Part shown: positions 42,118 through 52,739 of the stretch, in pieces
Position numbering within the stretch: the stretch's first letter is position 1
Layout of the letters: every line of letters begins with the position of its first letter
Source of the DNA: Corinectria fuckeliana
Taxonomy: Eukaryota; Ascomycota; Sordariomycetes; Hypocreales; Nectriaceae
Length of the DNA: 64,000 nucleotides
Reading direction: 5' to 3'
NCBI GenBank assembly: GCA_019137255.1
Contig: WPDH01000313.1
Coordinates: 1-64,000, forward strand
The notes under the pieces: model-generated
Seen by the model: the letters and a program-made list of their open reading frames with translations, nothing else
The model's database searches: none
Told to the model about the DNA's origin: nothing
Made by a program: the position numbers and the translations under genes

Positions 42118-44757
42118 ATTCTTATAAGCCCAGGAGGTTAATGTCTGTAACTTCCACTGATATCCCTGTTTTGGCAACCCTATCATACGACTAGACTTGT
42201 TCGTTTGAATCTGTGATGATCTTACTACCTTATAACGCTATCTTGCTAATTCTGCTTTGCTTTTGTGACCTTGTTGTTGTTGTTGCCATTGTCGTCTTGT
42301 CGTCGGCGATTGGACCGCCAGGCATTAAACCGAGCCCAGCAGCGTGGGACACGGTCGGACAAGAAGGCCTAAAGGCCAATCCAGAAGGCCCGGCCTTCCG
42401 CTGTGAAGATGGAGCCCTAGAAGGGCAGCATAAAAGCAGCCTATAAGGCAGCGAGCAGGGTTAGCAAAAATACATATAGGTATCAGTAACAACAACATCG
42501 ACCTTGAGAGAGCTGTCACTCAGCCTGTCACCACCACCACCTCTATCATGTCCGCCAACACCTTCCGTCTCGAACCAGTGACCAACTCTGTCAATCCCTC
42601 TGGCAGTAAGCGACAGGTTTAGACCTAGCGGCTGGGCCTGGGCGACGTGCTTTCTCAACGTGGAATAGCTAAGAATAAGGGCAAGAACAAGCAGGGTTAA
42701 GATACTAATACTAACTAGTATTTAAAAACTAATACTAATACTAATACTAATACTAATACTAACACTACTAGTATTAGCTTTAGTACTAATACTACTCCTC
42801 ACGAGTGGATTCACTGTCTTCTTTAACTGGAGTACTAGTGAATTCTTCTTAAGTTACGAAGTACATTAGCTTAATCATCTGGATTATGCTGTACGGAGTA
42901 TGCTAGACACAAACTTGTCTACCACACTAGGCTAGTGCCCTTGTTGTTAGAGGCTAATATTAATATGAGCTGAGATGTCTCAGGCTGTATGTAAAGACTA
43001 GGGTTATGCTAGAGAATAGCAAATGAGTTGCAGTGCAGTATGTTCGCTGGCAGGACGCAGTATGATTAGTCAATTTAAAGTAGAACTTGTTCTACTCAAT
43101 CCGCGGAAATTCACCGAGGACTATAGGCATCACCGGAGATGCGTGACCTTTTTTAGAACCAATCACGGACGTCAAAGACAATTACATAGAGGCAGACATT
43201 GCATTTTACCCAGCGTAGCTCATTCAGAACGCTTGGCATGTCCATTATAGATTTGACAGCGTATTATATAGTTTTAGAAAACCCTGAGGACGCATTGCAC
43301 GAGACTCGTCTTGGCAAAATACTTGCTGTCATGAAAGCGCTTTGAAATCTGCCTTAGCAACGGTTTCGGGATCCGCGCTCGTCAGGAGCCGACGAAAATG
43401 CTTGTCCTGGCCTCTTATCAATTCATACCTACTCGATTCCGCCCTTTCTCACGTCCATCGGAGCCTGAAGCGATATGGGGTTGTCTAAATGGCTGATGGC
43501 AAGCCTCGACAGTCACACGACGCTAAGGTATATATTTTAGAGCAAGGGGATACTTGACTACCATCGCAACATTTCCTGGCTTAAAGCTCACCTACTTTCC
43601 AATCTCGTTTCTTATTGTCCCTTAGTATTTCTCGCAAATCCGATGAGCTAAATTATAAGACATGAAGAGACTCCCTTGTTAGGATGGGGTTGGGCACTAT
43701 TAATCTAACAACCTTCCATTGGCGGACGCACTTCCATGGACGGCTGCCAGCAGATCTTGTGGGATTCACTCCACCCTTGAATGTCTAAAAAGCTCACCAG
43801 TGCGCCGAGTTTACACGCAACTGGTACATGTACTGAACACGATTGGAATATCAAAAGTGCCTTTGAAGATAACACCTTCTCGACAAAGTTCCTGCGTCGC
43901 CGATCATTACCGTGTTGGTCGCAACATCTTCGGATCGGCCCCCGGGCTCGGCACTGTCGAGCCGAGTGTGCTGCAGTCTGGCAATGCAACGTATCAACGT
44001 AGAGAAGAACATGAACTCTTTATTTCGACTTTTCCGTAATAAACAGCTCCTGGATTTGACTATTCCCCATGCCATGCATTAATCCACCAGTCAAGTTCCT
44101 ATTATTAAACCGTGGAGACGTATTTTATATTTCGCAATTCAGGGCCTGATCACACCCCAGTACCTTGGCTCGTAAAGAAACTCTACTACTCCCTAAAGGT
44201 GACTTTCTCCGCGCGCTTAAACAAGAGAATCGTGAATCGCTCTCTAGCCTCGGCTTCCTGCCCTGGCCAGGATCTAACTTGATCCAATCAATTACCAGCA
44301 TGCGTCTCATCAGCCGTGGGGTCCTTCTATATACCCTGCGCTCCTCGGCATTCAGCCGTAGGTACTAATGGGTTCGCCCACTTACTATGCAGTGCCTACG
44401 GCTAAGGCATGGCGTAATTGTACAAAATGGCCTGTCCAGGAAGGAAAGTGGAGAAACGGTTGAAGTCGAATCTCAACACCAAAAGTTTCATGATATGTCC
44501 CAAAAAGGGAGGAGCTTAACTGCGGCAGACACGGCAACCTCTCGTCGAATAAGCCGCAACAGTCGCAAATGGAGTTCCTCGGAGGACGCTGTCAAGACCT
44601 TCCCAATTCTATACAAAATCCATGATCTAAGGAACCAATATTCGGAAGCACGGCACTTCATCAATAACCTCCTGCGGTTTTGAGTGTAGCGTACAGTGTA
44701 TAAACTAGACAGTTCAGACTAAGGACTGGAGATTGAAGAGGCATTAGGCTTCGGATC
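42118..44757. other. Gene-poor repeat-rich tract
   Basis: Includes GGCAACCCT at 42173-42181, a GTT trinucleotide tract near 42270, AGGGTT at 42693-42698 and a CTAATA microsatellite at about 42728-42765. Short frames at 43700-44040 and 44165-44683 have no recognisable domains. Confidence 0.4.
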
Positions 44758-44761
44758 GTAG

Positions 44762-44769
44762 TATATAAG
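44762..44769 (+). promoter_or_regulatory. TATA box of the protease gene
   Basis: TATATAAG lies about 100 bp upstream of the protease start codon, a normal distance for a fungal TATA element allowing a 60-70 base leader. Confidence 0.55.
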
Positions 44770-44868
44770 ACGAGGTTGACGCCGGGACAAAGAAGCCCAT
44801 ATCGACATCAGCATCTGAACATTACAGCTCCACTTGTTATTACCAATCCTATCACAACAACCCTCAAC

Positions 44869-45651
44869 ATGAAGTTTACTCTCTTCCTCGCCGCAGTCGG
44901 CATCGTTGCTGCCTCTCCTAGCGGCAGGCTCGTTCAACGAGATACCTCTCCGCTAGTTCCTCGCTCTGCTCGACGGGCCAGATACAGCTCGGCCCCCAAC
45001 CAGAGACTCTCGTCTACTTCCTCTGCCCTGGACTCCAACGTCGATTACTCCGGCAACTGGGCCGGAGCCGTCAAGATCGGTCAAGGTTACAACCAAGTCC
45101 AGGGCACAATCACTGTCCCAGAAGTGAGCGGTGCTGACGGAGCTGCCGCATCTGCTTGGGTTGGCATCGATGGTGATACCTGCCAGACTGCCATTCTTCA
45201 GACTGGAATCTCCTTCTACGCCGATGGCACATTCGACGCGTGGTATGAGTGGATTCCCGACTACGCCTACAACTTCGACAACTTTGACGTCAGCGTCGGC
45301 GACGAGATCAAGATCAGTGTCGATGCATCCTCCAAGACCAAGGGCGTCGCAACACTTGAGAACCTTACAACCAACCAGAAGGTCTCTCACACCTTCACCG
45401 ACACGCCATCTACTCTGTGCGAGACGAATGCAGAGTGGATTGTCGAGGCCTTTCAGGAGAATGGCAGCCAAGTTACCCTTGCTGACTTTGGCACTGTCAC
45501 CTTCACGGACGCCTCGGTCTCTGGAACTGCTGGTGAGTCTGGGCCTGCGGGAGCGGACATAATCGACATCTCGCCCGACAAGGGTGAGACTGTTCTTGCT
45601 GAGGGCTCCATCAGTGGAAGCTCGGTCTCGGTCAAATATGTCGGTAACTAG
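44869..45651 (+). CDS. Secreted glutamic endopeptidase (eqolisin, peptidase family G1)
   Basis: Single exon, 260 residues. Residues 1-15 form a signal peptide (KFTLFLAAVGIVAAS). A propeptide with basic processing sites follows (VPRSARRARYSS). The mature part begins around SGNWAGAV, the conserved start of the fold. Catalytic residues are visible: Gln111 in TAILQTGISF and Glu189 in ETNAEWIVEAF, as in scytalidoglutamic peptidase. Other signatures are WYEWIPDYAYNF and VSHTF. Length fits the family. These enzymes act at acidic pH outside the cell, supplying peptides or aiding host-tissue breakdown. A TATA box lies 100 bp upstream. No defect is seen; it is one of the few intact genes between large gene-poor tracts. 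Confidence 0.92.
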   Translation: MKFTLFLAAVGIVAASPSGRLVQRDTSPLVPRSARRARYSSAPNQRLSSTSSALDSNVDYSGNWAGAVKIGQGYNQVQGTITVPEVSGADGAAASAWVGIDGDTCQTAILQTGISFYADGTFDAWYEWIPDYAYNFDNFDVSVGDEIKISVDASSKTKGVATLENLTTNQKVSHTFTDTPSTLCETNAEWIVEAFQENGSQVTLADFGTVTFTDASVSGTAGESGPAGADIIDISPDKGETVLAEGSISGSSVSVKYVGN

Positions 45652-46381
45652 ATTATTACCTGAAGATCAAGCGGCGAGTATGAGAAGGCCACACAAGACA
45701 GGAGGATGTGGAGAACATGCGAGTCGATCTTTCTGTAGGACATAAGCAGATGAGGGTCGGGGGAAAGCTGATTCGTTACTATGATACGGGTTAGTACAGA
45801 TGTTCGTATCTGTCAACATCAATAGCTAGATGTGTTGCTGGTAGACTGGATTTAGCAGAGCATTGCCTCTCTGTAACTGCAACTATATCTATGAATAGAT
45901 AAGCATTCAGCCTGAGCGTGTTGTTCAGTACCCAAGTGACTGAGGCATTTTAAAAGCAGCTGGAATACTCCTTTATCATGGTTGTTTGGGATGTACATTT
46001 CATGGCAATTGAGTTACCCTTTCTTTCGTTGGGCACGGACAAATTCAAGGTCAGCATGCGGTCACCTCTTAGGATACCAAATATAATGGGATTCGCTGGG
46101 CCGAAGGTGACCCCTTTTTGGTTTAAAGGATTGTCTCGAAACCCGTGCCGTGATTTAAACTTCCACTCCGCGGTGCGTCATTGAAAGGTCCCCTATATGG
46201 CACAATAAGGACAGTTTGCTTATTGATATATCTATTCCATCTACTGAGCAGGCTATTTATCCTCCGAGAAGAGATACGTCCTATGAAGGGGCTAATCTAG
46301 TAGGCAAACATTATCTGCGTGTTCTCTCTACCCGAAACACACTTCAGATTCCCCTTAGAAGAGTAAACAATAGCAGCACTC
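45652..46381. other. Spacer
   Basis: No gene recognised. Confidence 0.4.
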
Positions 46382-49300
46382 TTAACAACATTGCTCCAAC
46401 CGTTTTTTTCTGAAAAAGTCATTACAGAGAAAGATAGATTCATGTCTTGCAAACTTGTTATAGAGATTGTCATAAACCTCCTTGTCGTCGACTTGTTGAA
46501 GTCCCCAAATAACCGCGTGGATACGCACAATATCCAAGACCGAAGAAGAGTGGCTCGTGACGATAAACACATAATTTTCCGACTCTGCGTCTTTACGATC
46601 GACAGTGAGGGTGGATTTTCGGTTGAAGTCCTGTGGGATCACGACGCCGCGAATCTCACCGTCATTAAATTGGTATATCACGCTGACTGACTTGCGAACG
46701 TACATCTACGGATCAGTAAGAAGGTCATCCTGATCGGTGGAAAGCACGATTTCCTCGCCATGGCAGAATTAACCCCTTGCTAGAACTGTTATGTCTCGCC
46801 CACCGTAGTGAGCTGCCAGGATCTTGGGCTGAGTCTTCAAGCGGGATGATGACTTCCTATCAGCCCTCGGGATGATATCATGTTTGGGGAATTCCTCTGC
46901 GACTTGCTCGAAAGTGGTTTCATAGGCTTCAGATGATTCGAAGTATCTGCAGAACCATTACAAGAGAACGTCTGCTCGGTTGAAGTCGTGGTTCCGGCGA
47001 AAGCCGTCAGCTGTCTCAGTGACCATAGCCAGTAGTTCTTTGGGGCTTGGACAAGGTAAAACCCCTTTCATCGCAGGTATTATGCAAAGAAGAGCCTCAG
47101 CATACGACTCCAAGCCGCTGTGCATGAACTCGTTTGCGATGATCTCGACTGTCTGGTTTTCCAGCCGTCCCGTACCCGCATTTTCAACCACAATCGCCTT
47201 CTCCAATGGCAACAGACTTCTAAGCGACATGACAAGTGTCGTGAACAGTTCTTGGGCACATACATCAAGCAGCGATTCTTGGGTCGGCGGAAGTTTGACA
47301 AGTTGAACGCGTAGCTTGTAGCTTGAACGAAGTTCATTATGTGCTTGGTGGGCCGCGGTCCACCCGCAAAACCTGTGCATATGTGAATCGAGGTGATTGG
47401 CGTTGTCCGGAAAGTTCTCCCAGTGAGGATCGTTGTTTTGTGAAGACATCCATACGGAAGCAAAGCTGTAAGATTCCTGAGCTTTGATCATGATTGAAAT
47501 TTTACTACATTGGGCCCCAGCCAGAGATTTATCTCTCCTTCAGCTCTGCTAGCCCTTTCAGACCAACCTAGGTCATCGGGGCTTGCTGAAAGTATCCTCT
47601 CTATTATAACGTCCTTAGCCGAATTTTGACATGCATCGGGATCAGTATGGAGGATGGGGTCAAAAGTCAAGGACCAAAGCCAAAGACTCAATACCGCCTC
47701 TATCTTTGCAGAATCTATTGTCCAGCCCCTCTGAGATGACGGAGAGGTTTGTTTGAGCAAAATATTAACGAACTGATCCGAGTACCTGTTTCAAGCAACT
47801 TGGTGAGAAGCAACTTGGATTCGAAGCTTGATCTGTGTCGGTCGGGATTTCAAAGCCACCTTTTCAATGGTTCGGCAGAGGGCTGTTGCGATTTGGTTGG
47901 CCTTGACGCGGACTTTAACATCATCATCTTTCCATTTCTGATACTCTGAAGAAGAGAGATGCTCAATTGACGTATGCCCTGTCAAATGTGCAAGTCGCTT
48001 CCGAATTTGAAGTACGTGCTGGATGTCGTCTACTTTAGGCAACTCGATGGCGCTAGAGATGGTCGATACCAGAGCATTGAAGCCGAAACCGGGCGATTCC
48101 AAAACATCGGAACCAAAAGGTGCTGAAGCGTTTGTGGTGGAGGGCATTGACTTCTCCGCATTGTCTGATTGACGGTCCTGTGAATTGGTTTCGGAACTGT
48201 GAACCGACCTTCGTGCGTTGGCATACTGCCCGGTGACGTGCCACTCGCACTTCTGCTGCGCTATCTCAAATGACAGCCAGTCTAACTCGTGACCGGAGAC
48301 AATATCCGGGATGTCTCCCAACTGGTTGGACTTTTTGCCGAGTCGCTGCATGCGGAGACCTCCTCGCAAAAGGCTCATGAAAAGTGTCACTGCAAGTTGT
48401 GCCAGCGCAACCCAGGCTTTCATGCCTCGTAGGCCAATGAATTGAGCAACATAGCCAACTAATACAGCCGAGATGGCTAATGTGGTATTTATCTCAAACA
48501 ACATTTCGTTGAAATGTTCTGGAGAGGACATCCAGACTTTGTGGGGAGCGTGTTCGGCATCCTCAACGTATCCGTAAGGATCAAAGCTTTGATCGCCAAT
48601 AACTTGAGGTCCCAGTTGAAGCCAGAAGGGCCGTGAATGGTCTGCCGCAGGCTTCTTGCCACGTCGGCGAAAGCGAACTTCGCGCGTGGTCTGGCCGATG
48701 AGATATGCGCAGGCCGACATGCCAGCACACATGACAATTGTTCCCAAGATGAACATGATTGGCGCGTAGTTTCTCCACACAGGCGCTCTTCCGGTGCTCA
48801 CACTCCACTTGAGAATCCAAAGGCCCACGCCAGCCAGGATAAGAATACCGGTTTAGAGAATGAGGCCAACGGCAGCGATGGCAACATATACCCATCTCGG
48901 CCGCTTAATTATGCCGACGTTGGGCGAGATGTTCGCATTTGGTGCAAAGTCATCTGCCAATGTTGCGGTCTTAGTAGGCCGCTCAAAGACGGAGCCTTCG
49001 ATTCTCTCCCAGTCCTCAGATGGTATCATGCCCTCAAAGTACTTGCGAGACAGGCGTAATTCTGTGCCATGGGGATTCCCAGAGACATCTGGCGCTTTCG
49101 AGGGATCATACACAAGCTCGAGGACGCTCGGCTTGCCGAGAACACGTGGGATGCCCCCCACGATTGAATAGTTCGCAGACATCTCGGCTTGTGGAGGTGC
49201 ATAGCTCAGCTTCAACGACGCCCTCGCCTTCCTGAGATCTCCCGACGAAAGCACGGAGAGACGAGGGACCGCAAAGGCGAATAGTCGATACTATCGCGGT

Positions 49301-49514
49301 GAGAATTCCAATCGGGGCCATGGCGAAAATGAAGTAATCTAGGGATGAAGTGCTCTCGCTGAGGTACTGCTAGGTCATGGCATCGCCAAAAAGCGCGAGA
49401 AGTGGACCAAGATCTGTTGCGAGATTATTGGAGAAGTCGTCCAAGCCGCCACCAGCAGCGACACCAATGGCGCTTGAAATGATGGCGGCGAGAAGGACAT
49501 GAATCTTGGCCATC
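46382..49514 (-). pseudogene. Large multi-domain fungal membrane protein, multiply disabled
   Basis: Reading leftward from an ATG at 49514: a signal-peptide-like start (KIHVLLAAIISSAIGVAAGG), a stop at 49375-49377 in otherwise continuous sequence, and a membrane helix region (YFIFAMAPIGILTAIVSTIR). A frameshift in a G run follows at about 49153, then conserved-looking sequence (PSVLELVYDPSKAPDVSG). Two further helices come next (VYVAIAAVGLIL, stop at about 48854, then GILILAGVGLWIL), then APIMFILGTIVMCAGMSACA and long soluble regions to 47791. More frame changes lie near 47790 and 47490, with an in-frame stop near 46958. The final part (KILAAHYGGRDIT...DDLLTDP, stop, VSVIYQFNDGEIR) is a C-terminal domain seen in other fungal proteins (I have no firm name). 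Several stops are TAA/TAG where Gln or Trp would fit, compatible with C-to-T change. Function unknown. Confidence 0.6.
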
Positions 49515-50551
49515 CCTCCGGTGCTTGGTAATTAGGAGATGAGTTGGGGAGTTGAGCAATCATTCATTAGATTGCTAAGTACAAATAAGTTGCGGCTGAA
49601 ACAATCTCACCACCTCAGCCCAAGATAGTGCCTTATGCATTAATTAGTGCAGCAAAACGGCAGTCAGCCTCACGTAGCACAGAATTATGCATAACATTCG
49701 AAAGCAGGTTTAATAGCTAAATCAGCGTAGTTAAGAATAACGACACTAAAGTGAGAAGCATAGACGAGGAAAACCCAGAAATAGCATCGAGATTCCTAAG
49801 CTATATAATATATAATGCTTTCGAACAGTAAAGCGTTGGTGATGTCTGGCAAGGTATGAATTCCGAGCTTGGCTAGTGCAACAACATACTGTGACGCCAC
49901 GCCGATCCCCCGAACGATCTTGGATAGGTGGGAGGGTCCCGTTCCTTGAGCTTTGCCAACGCCTTCCAGCCAGGTATATGCGTTGTGGCAGTGCCGAAGA
50001 GCTGTTGTTAAAGCGAGGGACCACGGTATGTATATCAATCTTGTCTGGTTTCACGATGCCCTGAAGCTCATAATCGTCGACAGACATAGCGGATACAGTA
50101 AATTGAGGAGAACTGAAGATTGAATGTAGAAGAAATGGCATACATCTCTGGTAAGATTTCTGTACCTTTACATGGACTACAGTCTAGGTAGCCAGTGCGA
50201 GGGAACTTGCATATAACGATACATTTGCCTTGGGTTGTAATAAAAGATATGCCTAGAGAGGGTGTATATAGCTCGGAATGACTTATCTTGTACGTGACTT
50301 ATTCATGGTAGGATTCGGAGCTTAGTATCGGTTATTTAAGCCCTAGATGTCCAAGACTGGTCATATCCCAAGTTTGGTAACTAGAAAGTGCCAAGAATAT
50401 AACTATTTAAACCAAGAAATAGTTACTTTAACAAAGGGAGCCCGCCTGAGAATGTTGGAGTTTCGTTACAGGTGTATGGAACATCGGCGAGAATTTCATG
50501 TTTCTTCAACTTAGGAAAGAGAGCTATAAATATTTTGTCCTTCACCCTTTT
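49515..50551. other. Spacer with one unassigned minus-strand frame
   Basis: At 49796-50141 two overlapping minus frames read protein-like sequence (MSVDDYELQGIVKPDKIDIH; then HCHNAYTWLEGVGKAQ) separated by a frame change. No family is recognised; it may be a relic. Confidence 0.3.
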
Positions 50552-51457
50552 TTAAGGGCACATTTTAGCAGTATCTATGTCATTAAGGAACTCCTCGACA
50601 GTGTGAAAGTGCAGCTTTCCAAAGTACTTCTTAGCCTGTCGCGCTGTTTTCTCTACAGGCATTGTAGCACCCCCCGAAATAGACCACATATCAAACTGCG
50701 CTGCCAGGACTTCGTTCTCGTCAGCAGCCTTTGCAATCTCCTCGTTGATCTGTTTCGCGGATCGGTAGCTCTTCTTAGGCACCACACCATGCTTTGCAAG
50801 CACGGGAACAAGCCCGTGCCACGAGATTGTCTGGCCAGCAACATAGGTTGTCGGCTCCCAGTCTGGCTGGTCAATCAGGGTCGCCAGTGCCCGTGCGAAG
50901 TCTCGGGCGGAGGTGAAGGTGATGGGCTCATCGCCAGTTCCAGGGATCGCAAGGGTGTTTGCAGTCAAGTCCAAAGGATGGAATATGCCAATGTCTTTGT
51001 TGTACCGGAGATTCGCGGGAACCAGGTAGTCCATGAGCCAGCCTGGGTTGAGAAGCGTGTACATTACTTCCTTCTGGGCTGCCAGTGCGTCACGGATCGG
51101 CTGATGGTTCTCCACGTAGAAGGCCGGTTGTTCGGGGTGGTCGTCGAGGTTGGCCGCGAACTCTGAGGGGATGAAACGCTTGCACTTGGGCGATTGCTTG
51201 CAGGCTTCCAGCATGGCGAGGTGAATTGTCACATTCTCCATTGAATAGTCTGCGATGGTCGATACCACCGCCTCACAGTCTTGTAGCTGTTGGACTAACT
51301 GTGCGACCGAATAGTCGGTGATTCGAGTCGCGACGTTCTCTCTTTGGAACCAGGCTTTTTCGGACCGAGTGAGCATCACCACGGTATGTCCCAAGGCAAG
51401 GAGCTCCTCGACGAAATACTTGGACAGGTCACCTGCCCCGGCAATAGCGACGCGCAT
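50552..51457 (-). CDS. NmrA-like / isoflavone-reductase-like oxidoreductase
   Basis: Single exon, 301 residues from the ATG at 51457. The frame has an earlier ATG at 51496, but the Rossmann strand MRVAIAGAGDLSKYFVEELL should start the protein. G-A-G-D-L-S is the dinucleotide loop. VVMLTRSEKAW follows, then a strand with AVVSTIADYS and the family motif KCKRFIPSEFAANLDDHPEQ. Downstream are TLLNPGWLMDYLVP and FTSARDFARALATLID, typical of the PCBER/isoflavone-reductase branch of atypical SDRs. NADPH-dependent reduction of a phenolic or other aromatic substrate is likely; the precise substrate is unknown. No secretion signal. The gene appears intact. Confidence 0.87.
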   Translation of the reverse strand: MRVAIAGAGDLSKYFVEELLALGHTVVMLTRSEKAWFQRENVATRITDYSVAQLVQQLQDCEAVVSTIADYSMENVTIHLAMLEACKQSPKCKRFIPSEFAANLDDHPEQPAFYVENHQPIRDALAAQKEVMYTLLNPGWLMDYLVPANLRYNKDIGIFHPLDLTANTLAIPGTGDEPITFTSARDFARALATLIDQPDWEPTTYVAGQTISWHGLVPVLAKHGVVPKKSYRSAKQINEEIAKAADENEVLAAQFDMWSISGGATMPVEKTARQAKKYFGKLHFHTVEEFLNDIDTAKMCP

Positions 51458-51877
51458 CGTGGCGAAAGGAGGGGTTCCTCTTTGATGATACGTCAATCAA
51501 ATAGCCCGTAGTTGTTGAGATGGTGCGGAAGGCTCCTTGTCGTGAGATACTGTTGCAACTGAAGAGAAGGTTGTTGACGAAGCTTGCACCTGTGAATATT
51601 ATCCGAGATCTGCTTATCTAGTTCTAAGCCTAGGATCTCTAACACGCCTTGCCTGTTATCCTGATGAAGAATCTTTTCCAATGCCGTGGGTACCTCCGCT
51701 TTTTTTGCACCGCGGGGTTAACGCTATCGCTATCGCTGTCGGCTTCGTCAACGCTATCGCTTTAGTGTCGCTGTCAGTTGCCTGAATTTGTTCTTTGCTT
51801 AACAACGTTATTTCCTGCATTATTTAGCTCTACAAATATTGCTTCCTCCATGGTCAATTATCTCTTAAAAGAAGGCC
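51458..51877. other. Spacer with CTATCG microsatellite
   Basis: A degenerate GCTATCGCTATCGCTGTCG tract lies at about 51722-51790. No gene recognised. Confidence 0.45.
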
Positions 51878-52200
51878 CAACCACCAAAGCAAAATAGTGC
51901 CACTAGCCTCATCCCTGAATCCTATTTAGATGACAATAAATATGGCCCTCCTGGTGAGAGCAGGACAGTCTTCGCAGAGTTGGACCAAGGCGATGCTTTT
52001 ATTATGCCTGCATATGCCTACCACGGCGGCTCCGCCAATACGACCACCGACCAGGTCCGGACAGTGTATGGATGTTTCATGACTCGTGGTTACGCCGGGT
52101 GTGTCCCTCAAAACATTGATTCTTACGGCATAGGCGCAGACGTGCTCGCTGAGTTGTGTATCAAGATTAAGGAGGCACCAGCGATGCCAAGTATAGGTAC
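51878..52200 (+). pseudogene. Phytanoyl-CoA dioxygenase (PhyH) family fragment
   Basis: The plus-strand frame reads SLIPESYLDDNKYGPPGESR, FAELDQGDAFIMPAYAYHGG and QVRTVYGCFMTRG. This matches the C-terminal half of Fe(II)/2-oxoglutarate PhyH-type oxygenases: the His of Y-H-G-G is the distal iron ligand and the Arg of Q-V-R binds 2-oxoglutarate. The N-terminal half with the H-x-D ligand pair is not found upstream, so only the 3' part survives. Members serve in secondary metabolism. The frame stays open to 52360, but family likeness ends near 52200. Confidence 0.55.
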
Positions 52201-52304
52201 TGTATTTGATGTTGAAACTTCAAAAAGGTTCACCATCCACAATTGCCTAGCAGCTCCAAAGGCATTCCCACCAGTCGCCCAGTACATATGCAAAATGCGC
52301 CTTA

Positions 52305-52739
52305 TCACACTGACGCCGCCGAGACAACGATCTCGATTCTCGCCGAGGCCGACAGGTTAGAAATGCCTATGCCGGCCCAGGCTGGTCTATTGTCGCCCAG
52401 ATATTTCGCAACTGCCGCCTCCAATCCTTCTGCGTGGTCCGCAAGGTCTCCAGTGTGGTACGTCGTCATCTTGTAGACAGCTTGCCAGCCTCCCTTTACA
52501 CCCGCCGCCAGGAGGGCGTCCTCGACATTTTGGAAGGCGAGAAGTATCTCATCCTTAAGATCCTCTGGGCGCTCGAGGTCGATGTTGCAGCCAATGTGGC
52601 CGCTGGTCTCGTAGGTAGTTACGTTGGATGGGACTGCGACGACACTGCTGATGTGATAGAGAGATGATAGTTTCTCTCCCAGGCCGGGGACATTGAGGGA
52701 TCGGATGCCGAGCTTCTTGAGGGGGCCGTTGTGCTCCAT
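52305..52739 (-). CDS. RidA/YjgF/UK114-family protein
   Basis: Single exon, 144 residues. The pattern fits the trimeric RidA superfamily: YETSGHIGCNID (second strand), then LLAFQNVEDALLAAG (helix preceding the active-site cleft), VYKMTTYHTGDL, and the C-terminal RPAWAGIGISNLSASARIEI containing the P-A-x-x-x-x-G/V strand and the E in R-I-E-I. Housekeeping RidA enzymes hydrolyse reactive enamine/imine intermediates of amino-acid catabolism. This variant lacks the canonical R-x-x-V-x-V arginine position (it has S-A-R-I-E), so it may belong to an Rid subgroup with another substrate. Intact, convergent with the PhyH fragment. Confidence 0.87.
   Translation of the reverse strand: MEHNGPLKKLGIRSLNVPGLGEKLSSLYHISSVVAVPSNVTTYETSGHIGCNIDLERPEDLKDEILLAFQNVEDALLAAGVKGGWQAVYKMTTYHTGDLADHAEGLEAAVAKYLGDNRPAWAGIGISNLSASARIEIVVSAASV

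Noticed and set aside
44953..45471. 172-codon minus-strand frame
   Set aside because: Antisense of the well-supported glutamic protease.
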